Shown piece by piece: positions 15,708 through 24,673 of a stretch of 64,000 nt of DNA. The notes under the pieces are model-generated. The model had not been told where the DNA came from. It searched no databases and saw only the letters and a program-made list of their open reading frames with translations. Source of the stretch: Gemmobacter lutimaris (lineage in GTDB: Bacteria; Pseudomonadota; Alphaproteobacteria; Rhodobacterales; Rhodobacteraceae); assembly GCF_003570715.1 (NCBI RefSeq), contig NZ_QXXQ01000002.1, forward strand, positions 310,001 through 374,000, written 5' to 3'. The position numbers and the translations under genes are program-made. Each line of letters starts with the position of its first letter. Positions within the stretch are counted from its first letter, which is position 1.

Positions 15708-16505
15708 TCAGGAGCGGTCGCGCGCCAGCAGTTGACCACCCGGACCCGGTTTCACCTCGAACCGGCTGGAGATCTTGCGGATCAGGTCCGACAGCTTGGC
15801 GCTGCCATAGGTGCGGGTGTCGAAATCGGGATTGGCCTGAGTGATATACTGGCCGATCTGGCCAAGCGAATACCATTCACCCTCGGGGTCGATGGCGCGC
15901 ATCGCGGCGGCGATCAGCGGGATGGCCTTTTGCGGAGATTCCGTCTCGCGCTTGCCACGCGGGGGGCGCGGTTCGGCCGGGGCGGTATCGGCGGGCGTGG
16001 TATCCACAGGCTCCGGCGCGCGGTCTACCCGAGGTTCTGGCGGGGTTTCCTCCGCCTCGTCAGCACCGAGGTTCTCGACATAGATGAACCGCTTGCAGGC
16101 CATGCGGAAGGCCTCGGGCGTTTTCTTCTCGCCGATGCCGTAGACATCCAGACCCTGTTCGCGGATGCGCGCCGCCAGTCGGGTGAAATCGCTGTCAGAA
16201 CTGACCAGAACGAACCCGTCAAACAGGCCGGAATGCAGGAAATCCATCGCCGCGATCACCAGCCCGATGTCCGAGGCGTTCTTGCCCTTGGTGTTGGAAA
16301 ACTGCTGATCCGCCACCATGCCCAGCCGCGCGACCTTCTTTGCCCAGCCACCAAGACGCTGTGCCGACCAGTCGCCATAGATGCGGCGCACGCTGGCCTC
16401 GCCCAAGGCGGCGATTTCCTCGAAGATCGCCTCGGCATAGCCGGCGGGCACGTTGTCGGCGTCGATCAGCACACACAGGCGGGGAGTTCTGGTTTCGGGC
16501 ATCAT
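15708..16505 (-). CDS. NYN-domain putative ribonuclease with C-terminal OST-HTH/LOTUS domain (second paralogue)
   Basis: The 265-residue protein has an N-terminal NYN domain (about 5-150) with LCVLIDADNVPAGY, GKNASDIGLVIAAMDFL and GFVLVSSDSDFTRLAARIREQG, giving the usual acidic metal-binding set. A proline- and acid-rich linker (about 155-195) leads to a LOTUS domain (KAIPLIAAAMRAIDPEGEWYSLGQIGQYI ... LSDLIRKISSRFEV). AGAGGA just upstream supports the ATG at 16505; the longer frame would need a TTG start. Such proteins are predicted single-strand RNA nucleases. It lies 62 bp upstream of the shorter paralogue on the same strand. Confidence 0.85.
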   Translation of the reverse strand: MMPETRTPRLCVLIDADNVPAGYAEAIFEEIAALGEASVRRIYGDWSAQRLGGWAKKVARLGMVADQQFSNTKGKNASDIGLVIAAMDFLHSGLFDGFVLVSSDSDFTRLAARIREQGLDVYGIGEKKTPEAFRMACKRFIYVENLGADEAEETPPEPRVDRAPEPVDTTPADTAPAEPRPPRGKRETESPQKAIPLIAAAMRAIDPEGEWYSLGQIGQYITQANPDFDTRTYGSAKLSDLIRKISSRFEVKPGPGGQLLARDRS

Positions 16506-16653
16506 GGTCCTCTTGTTCTTTTGCAACCATTGTCACAGGTTCGGCGCCTCAGGGGAAGCGGATTTGCCGGTTTCCCTTGCCCAAGGTCGCCATCAGGCGG
16601 GAAACACACGGAAAATCCCGCGACCCTGCACCGGGCGAGGGCAGGAGGACGGA

Positions 16654-17532
16654 ATGGAGCAGGGACGCGGAACGCTGGCCGGGATCGGGCTGATGCTGGC
16701 GGCAATGGCGGTGCTGCCGTTTCTGGATGTGGTGGCCAAGACGCTTGGCCAGCAGGGCATGCCGATCCTTCAGATCGTCTGGGCGCGCATGGCGATGGGC
16801 ACGCTGATGACCGCGCCCTTCGCCGCGCGGATCGGCGGGCTGCGGGGGCTCTGGCCCGCGCGTCCGGGGATGCATGCGCTGCGCACGGCCTTCCTGATCA
16901 GTGCAACCTTCTGCTTTTTCTTCGCGCTGAAATTCCTGCCGATCGCCGATGCCCTTGCCATCTTCTTCGTGCAGCCGCTGGTGGTGACGGCCCTGTCGCC
17001 GCTGGTGCTGGGTGAAAGGGTCGGGCCACGCCGCTGGGCGGCGGTGGCCGTGGGCTTCATCGGCACGCTGGTCATCATCCGGCCCGGCTTTCAGGCGATC
17101 AATCCGGGCATGTTGCTGGCGCTGGCCGCAGGGACGAGCCTTGCGCTTTACATGCTGATCACCCGGCGCATGGCGGGGCGCGATCATGCGATGGTCACCA
17201 CCTTCCAGACCAGCCTGATTGGCGCTATTGCCGTCAGCCTTGCGGTGATCCCGGTCTGGCAGGCGCCCACGCCCGCGCAATGGGCGCTGTTCCTTGCCCT
17301 CGGCTTCGTGGCGACCTTCGGCCATTACCTGATCGTGATGGCCTATGACCGGGCGGAGGCGAGCCTGTTGGCCCCTCTGGCCTATACCGAGATGATCATG
17401 GCCGTCGCCGTGGGCTGGTGGTTCTTCGGCGATTTCCCGGATATTTGGACCTTTGTGGGTGTCGGCATCCTGATGGCCTGCGCGCTTTACATCTCGGCCC
17501 GCGAGCGCGTCGTGACTAAACCTGCGGAGTAG
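16654..17532 (+). CDS. EamA/DMT-family membrane transporter
   Basis: Drug/metabolite transporter superfamily protein of 292 residues with about ten hydrophobic helices in two EamA repeats (about 10-140 and 150-285). The family block ALAIFFVQPLVVTALSPLVLGERVG closes the first repeat and YTEMIMAVAVGWWFFGDFPD the second. GCAGGAGGAC ahead of ATG 16654 is a strong ribosome site. Members export amino acids, nucleosides or riboflavin-like metabolites; the substrate here is not readable. It is divergent from the NYN gene pair. Confidence 0.88.
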   Translation: MEQGRGTLAGIGLMLAAMAVLPFLDVVAKTLGQQGMPILQIVWARMAMGTLMTAPFAARIGGLRGLWPARPGMHALRTAFLISATFCFFFALKFLPIADALAIFFVQPLVVTALSPLVLGERVGPRRWAAVAVGFIGTLVIIRPGFQAINPGMLLALAAGTSLALYMLITRRMAGRDHAMVTTFQTSLIGAIAVSLAVIPVWQAPTPAQWALFLALGFVATFGHYLIVMAYDRAEASLLAPLAYTEMIMAVAVGWWFFGDFPDIWTFVGVGILMACALYISARERVVTKPAE

Positions 17533-17616
17533 AGGCCGGATTTCAACCCCCTGCCGACTTGCCCTGCTGGCCTTGTCTGCCCAGCCTCTGCCCGCGACAG
17601 GCAAGGGGAACAGGAA

Positions 17617-18579
17617 ATGCGCGCAGCGATATGCCGGGATTATGGCGGCCCCGGAGTAGTGAGGATTGAGGATCGGCCCGTGCCGGTGGCAGGGCGGGGG
17701 CAGGTGTTGGTCCGGGTGCTGGCCACCACGGTCAGCGCGGGCGACGCGCGTATCCGCGCGATGCGGATGCCTCCGGGAATGGGTTTGCTCGGGCGGGCGA
17801 TGTTCGGTCTGCGCCGCCCGCGTCAGCCGGTGCTGGGAGCCGAGTTCTGCGGCAGGGTCGAGGCACTGGGTCCGGGTGCCACAGGCTTTGCGCCGGGTGA
17901 TCTGGTGGTCGGCATGGCGCGCGGCGGGGTTCATGCCGATTATGCCGTTCTGCCTGCCAACGGCCCGCTGATTCCGAAACCCGAGACGCTGAGCCTGCAT
18001 GAGGCCGCCGCCATGGCCTTCGGGGGCACCACGGCCCTGACCTTTCTGTGCGGCGTCACCCAGTTGCGGGCAGGCGAGCGGTTGCTTGTGATCGGCGGTG
18101 CCGGGGCCGTTGGTTCGGCGGCGGTGCAGATCGGCCGCGCGCTGGGGGCAGAGGTCGCGGCCCTGACCCGGCCTGGCAATACCACTTTGCTGGCTGCACT
18201 GGGGGCCGAGCCGCTGCCCTTTCACCCCGCGGCCCTGACGCGTGAGGCGCGGCGCTGGGATGTGGTGCTGGACACCATGGATCTGCCACGCCGCACCGCC
18301 CGCGCGCTGCTGGAGCCAGACGGAAGGCTGCTGATGGTCGCGGCAGGGCTGGGTGACATGCTGTCGCCGCTGGGCAATGCGCTGCGGCGACAGAAGCTGC
18401 ATGTCGGCATGGCCGGGGAAACCCGCGCCGATCTGGAGGCGCTGGCCGATGTCGTTGCGCGCGGACAGTTTCGCCCCGTCATCGACCGTGTTCTGCCCTT
18501 CGACAGCATTGCCGAAGCGCATGCCATCGCCGACAGCGGCACGAAACGCGGCAGTGTGGTTCTGGATCTGACCGGCTGA
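17617..18579 (+). CDS. Zinc-independent alcohol dehydrogenase/quinone oxidoreductase-like protein (MDR superfamily)
   Basis: NAD(P)-dependent medium-chain reductase of 320 residues. The N-terminal GroES-like half has VLGAEFCGRVEALGPGATGFAPGD and the C-terminal Rossmann half has LLVIGGAGAVGSAAVQIGRALGAEV. The structural and catalytic zinc cysteines of true alcohol dehydrogenases are missing, which places it with the quinone oxidoreductase-type NAD(P)H-dependent enone or quinone reductases. It follows the EamA gene by 84 bp on the same strand, with no other functional clue. Confidence 0.85.
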   Translation: MRAAICRDYGGPGVVRIEDRPVPVAGRGQVLVRVLATTVSAGDARIRAMRMPPGMGLLGRAMFGLRRPRQPVLGAEFCGRVEALGPGATGFAPGDLVVGMARGGVHADYAVLPANGPLIPKPETLSLHEAAAMAFGGTTALTFLCGVTQLRAGERLLVIGGAGAVGSAAVQIGRALGAEVAALTRPGNTTLLAALGAEPLPFHPAALTREARRWDVVLDTMDLPRRTARALLEPDGRLLMVAAGLGDMLSPLGNALRRQKLHVGMAGETRADLEALADVVARGQFRPVIDRVLPFDSIAEAHAIADSGTKRGSVVLDLTG

Positions 18580-18729
18580 GCGGGGTGGTTGCCGGAAGGC
18601 CACGGCTACGGCTTTCCTTGCCCGTCCCCTTTTTCCCGCACGCCGCCAAGATTATCTTGCGTCGGGAAGGGACGACCCTTCGACTGCATCCAACGCGGGA
18701 CGGCCCGCCCGAAAGGAAAGGGCCGCAAG

Positions 18730-19158
18730 ATGCGCAACTTCCGTGATCGCCTGCGCCATGCGCTGAGTTTCGAAATCCTCGGGCTGCTGCTGGTGACACC
18801 GCTGGCCATATGGTTGCTGGACATGCCCGCCGCGCATGTGGGTGTGGTGACGGCGGGCAGCGCCACGCTGGCCGTGATCTGGACATGGGCCTACAACTGG
18901 GGGTTCGATCTGATCCTGCATCACCGGCGCGGCGATACCCGCAAGGGTCCGGGTCTGCGCATCCTGCATGCGGTTCTGTTCGAACTGGGCCTTCTTGTGG
19001 TGCTGGCGCCCTTCATTGCCTGGTGGCTGGACGTGAGCCTGACCGAGGCGCTGCTGCTCGATCTGGGCTTTGCTCTGTTCTACATGGTCTACGCTTGGGC
19101 GTTCAACTGGGGCTATGACCGGCTGTTCCCGCTGCCGGAATGGGCCGAGGGCGGTTAA
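18730..19158 (+). CDS. PACE-family efflux transporter (two bacterial transmembrane pair domains)
   Basis: The 142-residue membrane protein contains two tandem BTP domains, each with two helices and ending in the diagnostic block WAYNWGFD (first) or WAFNWGYD (second). This is the architecture of the proteobacterial antimicrobial compound efflux family (AceI type), which exports biocides such as chlorhexidine and possibly short polyamines. The conserved membrane glutamate needed in AceI occurs at exactly residue 15 (HALSFE). ATG 18730 is preferred over the longer frame because it starts the first domain (MRNFRDRLRHALSFE). Confidence 0.88.
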   Translation: MRNFRDRLRHALSFEILGLLLVTPLAIWLLDMPAAHVGVVTAGSATLAVIWTWAYNWGFDLILHHRRGDTRKGPGLRILHAVLFELGLLVVLAPFIAWWLDVSLTEALLLDLGFALFYMVYAWAFNWGYDRLFPLPEWAEGG

Positions 19159-19184
19159 GGGGCTTGCATCGCGGCGGAGGCGGT

Positions 19185-19206
19185 CCATAATTTGATCAAA
19201 TTATGG
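19185..19206. promoter_or_regulatory. Perfect 22-bp AT-rich palindrome upstream of the GNAT gene, candidate operator
   Basis: The core CATAATTTGATCAAATTATG with one more C and G at the ends is fully self-complementary over 22 bp, and far more AT-rich than its surroundings. It lies 11 bp before the start codon at 19217 and abuts the ribosome site (GGAG at 19205-19208), a position where a bound dimeric regulator would block transcription or translation initiation. No adjacent regulator gene is present, so the protein that binds it is unknown. Confidence 0.6.
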
Positions 19207-19216
19207 AGTTGAGACC

Positions 19217-19678
19217 ATGCCTACCCATCCCCTCACGCTGCTTGCTCTTGGCCCCGAAGATGCCCGCCTCGCAGCAGATTTCGTGCACCGGCTGATCGTC
19301 GAGCTTTCCGGCGACCCCGATATCCCGACCAGTCCCTACCGGGAGGCGGCGGCGGATCTGCTCGGCTCGGGCCGTATCGGCGGCGCCAAGGCGCTGGTGG
19401 CGGGGCAGGTTGCCGGCCTGATCCTGCTGGATGATTGCGCCGCCATCTATGCCGGCGGCCGTTTCGGCGAGATCACCGAGCTTTATGTCCTGCCCGGGTA
19501 TCGTTCGCAGGGGGTGGCCGCGCGGCTGATCGGCTGGGCCGTGGCGCAAGGACAAGCCCGGGGCTGGCGCCGGATCGAGGTCGGGGCGCCCGCGCTGCCG
19601 GAATGGCAGCGCAGCTTCGATTTCTACCGCCGCGAGGGCTTTGCCGAAGTCGGCCCGCGTCTGCGCCGCCTGCTATAG
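19217..19678 (+). CDS. GNAT-family N-acetyltransferase
   Basis: The 153-residue protein has the GNAT acetyl-CoA-binding motif A at about residues 90-105 (ITELYVLPGYRSQGVAARLIGWA), with the RSQGVA form of Q/RxxGxG/A, and the C-terminal SFDFYRREGFAEVGPRL block. The acceptor substrate is unknown; the sequence resembles small-molecule rather than ribosomal-protein acetyltransferases. A perfect 22-bp palindrome overlaps its leader, so expression is probably controlled by a dimeric DNA-binding protein. It converges on the lytic transglycosylase gene, with 4 bp between the ends. Confidence 0.85.
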   Translation: MPTHPLTLLALGPEDARLAADFVHRLIVELSGDPDIPTSPYREAAADLLGSGRIGGAKALVAGQVAGLILLDDCAAIYAGGRFGEITELYVLPGYRSQGVAARLIGWAVAQGQARGWRRIEVGAPALPEWQRSFDFYRREGFAEVGPRLRRLL

Positions 19679-19682
19679 TGCC

Positions 19683-21623
19683 TCAGCCTTTCAATTCGGC
19701 GGTCAGGCGGATCGGGCCGGGGCTGCCGCGCAGGCGGGCGCGATAGATGGTCAGCGATTCGGCCACCCGCATCACATAGGCGCGGGTTTCGGTGAAGGGA
19801 ATCATCTCGACCCAGTCCACCACATCCACCGTATCGCTGCGCGGGTCGCCAAATTCGGTGATCCAGCGGCGCGGTCGCCCCGGCCCGGCATTGTAGCCCG
19901 AGGCGACCAGCGCGATGGATGGCCCGAATTCGTCGACCAGCTTCGCCAGATAGGCCGATCCCAGCGTGGCATTATAGGCCGGGTCGGAGGTCAGCCGCGC
20001 CAGTTCATAGGGTTGGCCGATCTCGGCCGCCGTGCGTCTGGCGGTTTCCGGCATCAACTGCATCAGCCCGCGCGCCCCCACCGGGCTTTGCGCCGCCGGG
20101 TCGAACTCGCTTTCCCGCCGCGCGATGGCCAGCGCGAAGGCACGCGACACCGCCAGCCCCTCGGCTGGCACCAGATCAGGCATCGGGAAATAGGCGGCAG
20201 GCAGGATCACACCCCGCTCTGCCGCCTGTTTGGCGATCAGCACGGCGACATGCGGCTCGTGGATGGTCAGCGCCAGATTGGCGAGGCTGGCGGTATCCTG
20301 CGGGCCCAGACCTTCGGCCAGATGCAGGATGAACCGCTTGCCCAGCGTCCGGTCGCCCGCGTTGAACAGCAGAAGCGCCGCCTCCAGCACGCTGGAGCGG
20401 GCGAAGGTCCGGTTGCGCCAGTCGGGTGCTTGCAAGGGCGCCAGAAGCGCCGGGTCGAGCGGCTGGCCGATCCGTTCGGCGGCAAGCTGCCCGTAATAGG
20501 CGGTCTGCATCGTGGCCGCACGGGAATAGGCGGATTTCGCTGCGGGGTCGCCCAAAGCCTCCAGCGCGCGGCCCTGCCAGTAAAGCGCGCGCGACATCGA
20601 AATCGGCGTGGCGACATTCTGTTCCAGATGGCGGAAGTGGCCCAGCGCGGTCTGCGCATCGCCCAGCTTGCGCAGCGCGATGAAGCCCGCGAGGAACTCC
20701 AGATCCGCGTAATCGCCGCCCGAGGTCAGGTAGTGCCGCGCCGCGATCCGGTAAGCGGATTTCGCATCGCCATCGCGCAGGAGCTTGCGCGCAAGCTGCG
20801 CGCGGCGCTTGCCCCAGGCCTCGGGGCGGCCCAGCGTCTCGGCCTTGGCGGATGCGTCGAGCATCAGCGCCGTCGCCTCGGGCCAGAGATCGCGCGCGAT
20901 GCGCCAGTCCATGCGGGCATGGGCGATCAGCGGATGGGCCGCCATGGCCGGGGGCAGGGCGGCTAGCCGGGCATCGACGCCAGTGTCGCGCGCCATCAGG
21001 GCCAGCCGGGCCTCGGCCAAAGCGCGCCAGTCCGGCGAAAGGCGCGGCAACAGCCGCTTTGCCTCGGCGGCGCGGCCGTCCCACAGCAGGCGTTCCAGCC
21101 GTTGTGCGTTCAGCGTCGTCAGACCGGGGTAAAGGCCCAGAAGCGCCGCCTCGTCCTCGGGTGTCAGCGGCAGGTCGGTCCATGCGCGGCGGGCCTCGGC
21201 CTCAGCCTCGGGTGCGCGGCCACTGGCCCGCAATGCACTGATGACGGCCAGGCTTCCGGTGCCGGTTTCGGGCAGGTGGCTGCCGAACCAAGCCAGAACA
21301 CGGCTGGGCGTGGTGGACCGCGCCACTGCCTCCTCACCTTTTTCGCGCAGATAGGGCAGGCCAGGCCAGTCGGGGCGGCGGGCAAGAAAGTCCTCATACT
21401 CCGTCAGTGTGCCGTCGCCTGCGCGCAACCGTTGCCATTCGATGATGTCGCGGCCCACGGGGGAGGCATCGGCGGCCAGCCGCGCGGCCTCGGGCCAGTT
21501 TCGGCGCCCTGCCTCGTTCAGCGCCAGCCTCAGGGCGCCGGGTGTTTCGGTTTGTGCCGTGGCGGGGGCCGCGGTGGCGGGCAGGGCAAGGGCGAGGCTG
21601 GCGGCAAGGAGAAGGCGCTTCAT
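19683..21623 (-). CDS. slt: Soluble lytic murein transglycosylase (Slt70-like)
   Basis: Periplasmic enzyme that cleaves the MurNAc-GlcNAc bond to give 1,6-anhydro-muropeptides. The 646-residue protein starting at ATG 21623 has a signal peptide ([19 protein letters not shown]), a long alpha-helical superhelix region (about 30-480) and a C-terminal SLT domain with the catalytic glutamate in [11 protein letters not shown] and the motifs [16 protein letters not shown] and [10 protein letters not shown]. Size and order match Slt70. It is divergent from dapA, with an array of short hairpins between them. Confidence 0.93.
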   Translation of the reverse strand: MKRLLLAASLALALPATAAPATAQTETPGALRLALNEAGRRNWPEAARLAADASPVGRDIIEWQRLRAGDGTLTEYEDFLARRPDWPGLPYLREKGEEAVARSTTPSRVLAWFGSHLPETGTGSLAVISALRASGRAPEAEAEARRAWTDLPLTPEDEAALLGLYPGLTTLNAQRLERLLWDGRAAEAKRLLPRLSPDWRALAEARLALMARDTGVDARLAALPPAMAAHPLIAHARMDWRIARDLWPEATALMLDASAKAETLGRPEAWGKRRAQLARKLLRDGDAKSAYRIAARHYLTSGGDYADLEFLAGFIALRKLGDAQTALGHFRHLEQNVATPISMSRALYWQGRALEALGDPAAKSAYSRAATMQTAYYGQLAAERIGQPLDPALLAPLQAPDWRNRTFARSSVLEAALLLFNAGDRTLGKRFILHLAEGLGPQDTASLANLALTIHEPHVAVLIAKQAAERGVILPAAYFPMPDLVPAEGLAVSRAFALAIARRESEFDPAAQSPVGARGLMQLMPETARRTAAEIGQPYELARLTSDPAYNATLGSAYLAKLVDEFGPSIALVASGYNAGPGRPRRWITEFGDPRSDTVDVVDWVEMIPFTETRAYVMRVAESLTIYRARLRGSPGPIRLTAELKG

Positions 21624-21665
21624 GCCCCGAACCTGCCGCAAGCGTGCGGCAGGGGCAATTCACTT

Positions 21666-21743
21666 CGCCGCCAGCGGCGGCGACCGGCGCCCCGGCGCCG
21701 CCCAAAATTCTTCGCAAGAATTTTGCCGCCCGCAGGCGGGCGG
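21666..21743. repeat. Array of four perfect short hairpins between divergent slt and dapA
   Basis: Four consecutive inverted repeats with perfect arms: 21666-21679 (CGCCGC, loop CA), 21685-21700 (CGGCGCC, loop CC), 21704-21724 (AAAATTCTT, loop CGC) and 21726-21743 (CCGCCCGC, loop AG). The AT-rich third hairpin is the same kind as those at 27245-27292. A terminator role is odd between two divergent starts. The array more likely belongs to a repetitive intergenic element or a long 5' leader. Confidence 0.7.
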
Positions 21744-21837
21744 GGCGCTGCGCTTTGCCTTGGCAATTGCCGCAGGGACGGCTAGAGGAAAGGCGTTCAA
21801 CCGGGCGAGTCTGCCCCAGCTTCAGGAGATGCGTGTC

Positions 21838-22710
21838 ATGTTCAAAGGGTCCATGCCTGCCCTTGTCACGCCGTTCAAGAACGGCGAGCTGGATGTGGAA
21901 ACGCTCAAGAAACTGGTCGAATGGCATATCGCCGAAGGCTCCAACGCGCTGGTTCCGGTGGGGACCACGGGCGAGAGCCCGACGCTGAGCCACGAGGAAC
22001 ATGGCCGGGTCATCGAGATCGTGGTGGAAACCGTGGCGGGCCGCATTCCGGTCGTCGCCGGGGCCGGGTCCAATGCGACCGCCGAAGGGATCGGCCTGAT
22101 CCAGCACGCCGAACGCGCGGGGGCCGATGCGGCGCTGGTTGTGACGCCTTACTACAACAAGCCGACCCAAGCCGGCCTGATTGCGCATTTCACCGCGCTG
22201 CACGATGCCTCGAACCTGCCGATCATCATCTACAACATTCCGGGCCGTTCCGTCGTGGACATGACGCCCGAGACGATGGGCACGCTTGCCAAACTGCCGC
22301 GCATCGTCGGTGTGAAGGATGCCACCGGCAAGATCGAGCGGGTAAGCCAGCAGCGCGCGAGCTGCGGCGCCGATTTCATTCAGCTTTCGGGCGAGGATGC
22401 GACTGCGCTGGGCTTCAACGCCCATGGCGGCGTGGGCTGCATCTCGGTCACCGCCAATGTGGCACCGCGGCTTTGCGCGGAGTTCCAGGCGGCGACGCTG
22501 GCCGGTGATTATGCCAAGGCGCTGGAATATCAGGACCGTCTGATGCCTCTGCATGAGGCGATTTTCATCGAGCCGGGTCTGGTGGGGGCCAAATACGGTC
22601 TTTCGCTGCTGGGTCTGTGCAGCGAAGAGGTTCGTCTGCCGCTGGTTGGGCTGACTGAGGGCACCAAGGCGCGTATCCGCGCAGCGATGGAGCATGCGGG
22701 GCTGTTGTAA
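21838..22710 (+). CDS. dapA: 4-hydroxy-tetrahydrodipicolinate synthase
   Basis: First committed enzyme of lysine and meso-diaminopimelate synthesis; condenses pyruvate with aspartate semialdehyde. The 290-residue protein carries the Schiff-base lysine in [11 protein letters not shown] (K160), the catalytic tyrosine in IIYNIPGRS (Y132), [10 protein letters not shown] and [17 protein letters not shown] at 21824-21828 lies nine bases before ATG 21838, which is chosen over the ATG at 21829 that touches the ribosome site. The long open frame upstream is not coding. A terminator follows at 22766. Confidence 0.96.
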   Translation: MFKGSMPALVTPFKNGELDVETLKKLVEWHIAEGSNALVPVGTTGESPTLSHEEHGRVIEIVVETVAGRIPVVAGAGSNATAEGIGLIQHAERAGADAALVVTPYYNKPTQAGLIAHFTALHDASNLPIIIYNIPGRSVVDMTPETMGTLAKLPRIVGVKDATGKIERVSQQRASCGADFIQLSGEDATALGFNAHGGVGCISVTANVAPRLCAEFQAATLAGDYAKALEYQDRLMPLHEAIFIEPGLVGAKYGLSLLGLCSEEVRLPLVGLTEGTKARIRAAMEHAGLL

Positions 22711-22743
22711 GAGGGGGCTCTGCCTCCGCGCCTGCGGCGCGCG

Positions 22744-22768
22744 CCCGGGATATTTGGACCAAGATAAA
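22744..22768 (+). repeat. Intergenic repeat GGATATTTGGACCAAGAT family, copy 1
   Basis: A 25-bp sequence centred on GGATATTTGGACCAAGAT that occurs identically at 51893-51917 and, with a few changes, twice at 59034-59098 in opposite orientation. The core TTGGACCAA is nearly self-complementary. Here it lies after dapA and runs straight into the terminator stem. Its function is unknown to me; it is clearly a dispersed intergenic family. Confidence 0.75.
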
Positions 22769-22792
22769 GGCCCTGCACCTGCGGGGCCTTTT
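22766..22792 (+). terminator. Rho-independent terminator after dapA
   Basis: Stem AAAGGCCC (22766-22773) pairs with GGGCCTTT (22784-22791) around a 10-nt loop and ends in TTTT. It separates dapA from the EamA gene that starts at 22811. Confidence 0.75.
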
Positions 22793-22810
22793 CGACGCGA
22801 GGGGACACGG

Positions 22811-23680
22811 ATGACCGACAATCTGCGCGGCAGTCTGTTCATGGTGGCGGCCATGCTGGGCTTTGCCATCGAGGACATGCTGCTCAAGCGTGTCGCCGGG
22901 ACCGGGGTGCCGGTGGGCGAGGTTCTGATGCTGTTCGGGGGCGGCGGGATGCTGTTGTTCGCGGCCCTGACGCGGCGCTCCGGTCAACCGCTGTGGCACC
23001 CGGCGGTATTGGCGCCACGCATGTTGTGGAAGGCAGGGTTCGAGGTCGCGGGGCGGCTGTTCTACACGCTCGCCATCGCGCTGACGCCCTTGTCCACCGC
23101 CAGTGCCATCCTTCAGGCGACCCCTCTGGTGGTGGTGGCGGGCGCCGCACTGATCTTTGGCGAGCGCGTGGGCTGGCGGCGCTGGACCGCGATCCTTGTC
23201 GGGTTGGGCGGGGTTCTGCTGATCCTGCGGCCGGGTCTGGAGGGGTTCAGCGCGGCCTCGTTGCTGGCCGTGGCCGGGCTGCTGGGCTTTGCCGGGCGCG
23301 ATCTGGCGACGCGGGCGGCGCCGAAGGTGCTGAGCAACCTGCAACTGGGGATCTATGGCTTTGCCGCCATGGTGCCGACCGGGGCGGGCTTGTTGCTGTG
23401 GGAGGGCGGCGCGGTGGTTCCGGCTGCGCTGCAATGGGCTGAACTGGCGGGCGCAGTATGCGTGGGGGTCTTTGCCTATTGGGCGCTGACTGTGGCGATG
23501 CGCACCGGCGAGGTCAGCGTGGTGACGCCCTTCCGATATACCCGGCTGTTGTTCGCGCTGGTGCTGGGGATGGTGGTGTTCCACGAGCGCCCGGATGCGG
23601 CGACGCTGGCGGGATCGGCCATCGTGGTGGCAGCGGGAGTGTTCACGCTTTGGCGCGGACGGGTGGCGCTGCGCGGCTAG
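22811..23680 (+). CDS. EamA/DMT-family membrane transporter
   Basis: A 289-residue multi-helix protein of the drug/metabolite transporter superfamily with two EamA repeats (about 5-130 and 145-285). Typical blocks are ASAILQATPLVVVAGAALIFGERVGWRRW at the end of the first repeat and PFRYTRLLFALVLGMVVFHERPDA in the second. It is not closely similar to the EamA protein at 16654. ATG 22811 follows GAGGGGACACGG. The transported compound is unknown. Its stop directly abuts the stop of the convergent ion-channel gene. Confidence 0.87.
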   Translation: MTDNLRGSLFMVAAMLGFAIEDMLLKRVAGTGVPVGEVLMLFGGGGMLLFAALTRRSGQPLWHPAVLAPRMLWKAGFEVAGRLFYTLAIALTPLSTASAILQATPLVVVAGAALIFGERVGWRRWTAILVGLGGVLLILRPGLEGFSAASLLAVAGLLGFAGRDLATRAAPKVLSNLQLGIYGFAAMVPTGAGLLLWEGGAVVPAALQWAELAGAVCVGVFAYWALTVAMRTGEVSVVTPFRYTRLLFALVLGMVVFHERPDAATLAGSAIVVAAGVFTLWRGRVALRG

Positions 23681-24136
23681 TCAGTGGCGGCGGCGCGCAT
23701 CGACCTGACCGAGCCGCACATGACGCAGCGCCTCGACCAGAAGGGCGGTCATCAGGCCGAAGTTCAGAAAGCCGTTCGCCGCCGCCATGCCGCCCAGCAG
23801 CCGCCATTCATGCGGCGGCAGCACGTCGCCGAAGCCCAGCGTTGTAAAGGCCACCAGCGCGAAATAGACTGATTCCTCCAGAGTCGGAAACACATGCAGC
23901 AGGCGGAAGGCGAAGGCCCAGATCCAGACCGCCACCGTGATGGTGCCCAGCACCCACAACGACACACCCGCCACCGCGATCATCAGCTTCGGCCGGTGCG
24001 GCGGGCGCAACAGCCAGTCGTTCCAGCGCGTCAGCACCAGTTCCATCACCAGTGCCGAGAAGGCACCGATCAGGATCGAGATGATCAGCAGGGCTGAGCC
24101 GAGGGCGAGTTGCAGCAGCATGGCCTGCAATGCCAT
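23681..24136 (-). CDS. Small potassium-channel-like membrane protein (ion_trans_2 type)
   Basis: About 151 residues with hydrophobic helices near 5-30, 50-75 and 110-135. The last two flank a pore loop whose selectivity filter reads TTLGFGD, the potassium-channel signature TxGFGD. The pore helix [25 protein letters not shown] and following helix are typical of two-helix bacterial channels; no RCK/TrkA ligand domain is attached. The much longer open frame upstream is antisense to smpB and not real. The start is uncertain: ATG 24136 gives [10 protein letters not shown], without a good ribosome site. Confidence 0.75.
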   Translation of the reverse strand: MALQAMLLQLALGSALLIISILIGAFSALVMELVLTRWNDWLLRPPHRPKLMIAVAGVSLWVLGTITVAVWIWAFAFRLLHVFPTLEESVYFALVAFTTLGFGDVLPPHEWRLLGGMAAANGFLNFGLMTALLVEALRHVRLGQVDARRRH

Positions 24137-24202
24137 GCGCCAGCGCCTGCGGGAAGGGGTGATCTGGACTTTCGGCTGCGGCTCGCCTATCTCAACCCGA
24201 TC

Positions 24203-24673
24203 ATGGCCCAGAAATCCGACCCCAATTCCAAGCTGATCGCCGAAAACCGCCGGGCGCGTTTCGATTACTTCATCGAAAGCGATCTGGAGGCGGGCATCAT
24301 GCTGCTTGGGTCCGAGGTGAAATCGCTGCGTCAGGGCGGTTCGAACCTTGGCGAAAGCTATGCCTCGGTCGAGGGCGGGGAGCTGTGGCTGATCAACAGT
24401 TATGTCGCGCCCTACCGCGAGGCAAAGACCTGGGGCCATGAGGAACGCCGCAAGCGCAAGCTGCTGGTGTCGCGGCGTGAATTGGCCCGGCTGTGGAATG
24501 CCACTGCGCGCGAAGGCATGACCATCGTGCCGTTGAAATGGTATTTCAACGAACGCGGGCTGGTGAAGGTGAAGCTGGGCATCGCCAAGGGCAAGAAGAT
24601 GGCCGACAAGCGCGCTACCGAAGCCAAACGCGACTGGGACCGCCAGAAGCAACGCCTGCTGCGGCACGGCTGA
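24203..24673 (+). CDS. smpB: SsrA-binding protein SmpB
   Basis: Partner of tmRNA in trans-translation rescue of stalled ribosomes. The 156-residue protein has the family blocks [59 protein letters not shown] and the basic C-terminal tail [24 protein letters not shown] that reaches the decoding centre. ATG 24203 gives the usual [10 protein letters not shown] start. The tmRNA gene (ssrA) itself is not in this window. Confidence 0.96.
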   Translation: MAQKSDPNSKLIAENRRARFDYFIESDLEAGIMLLGSEVKSLRQGGSNLGESYASVEGGELWLINSYVAPYREAKTWGHEERRKRKLLVSRRELARLWNATAREGMTIVPLKWYFNERGLVKVKLGIAKGKKMADKRATEAKRDWDRQKQRLLRHG

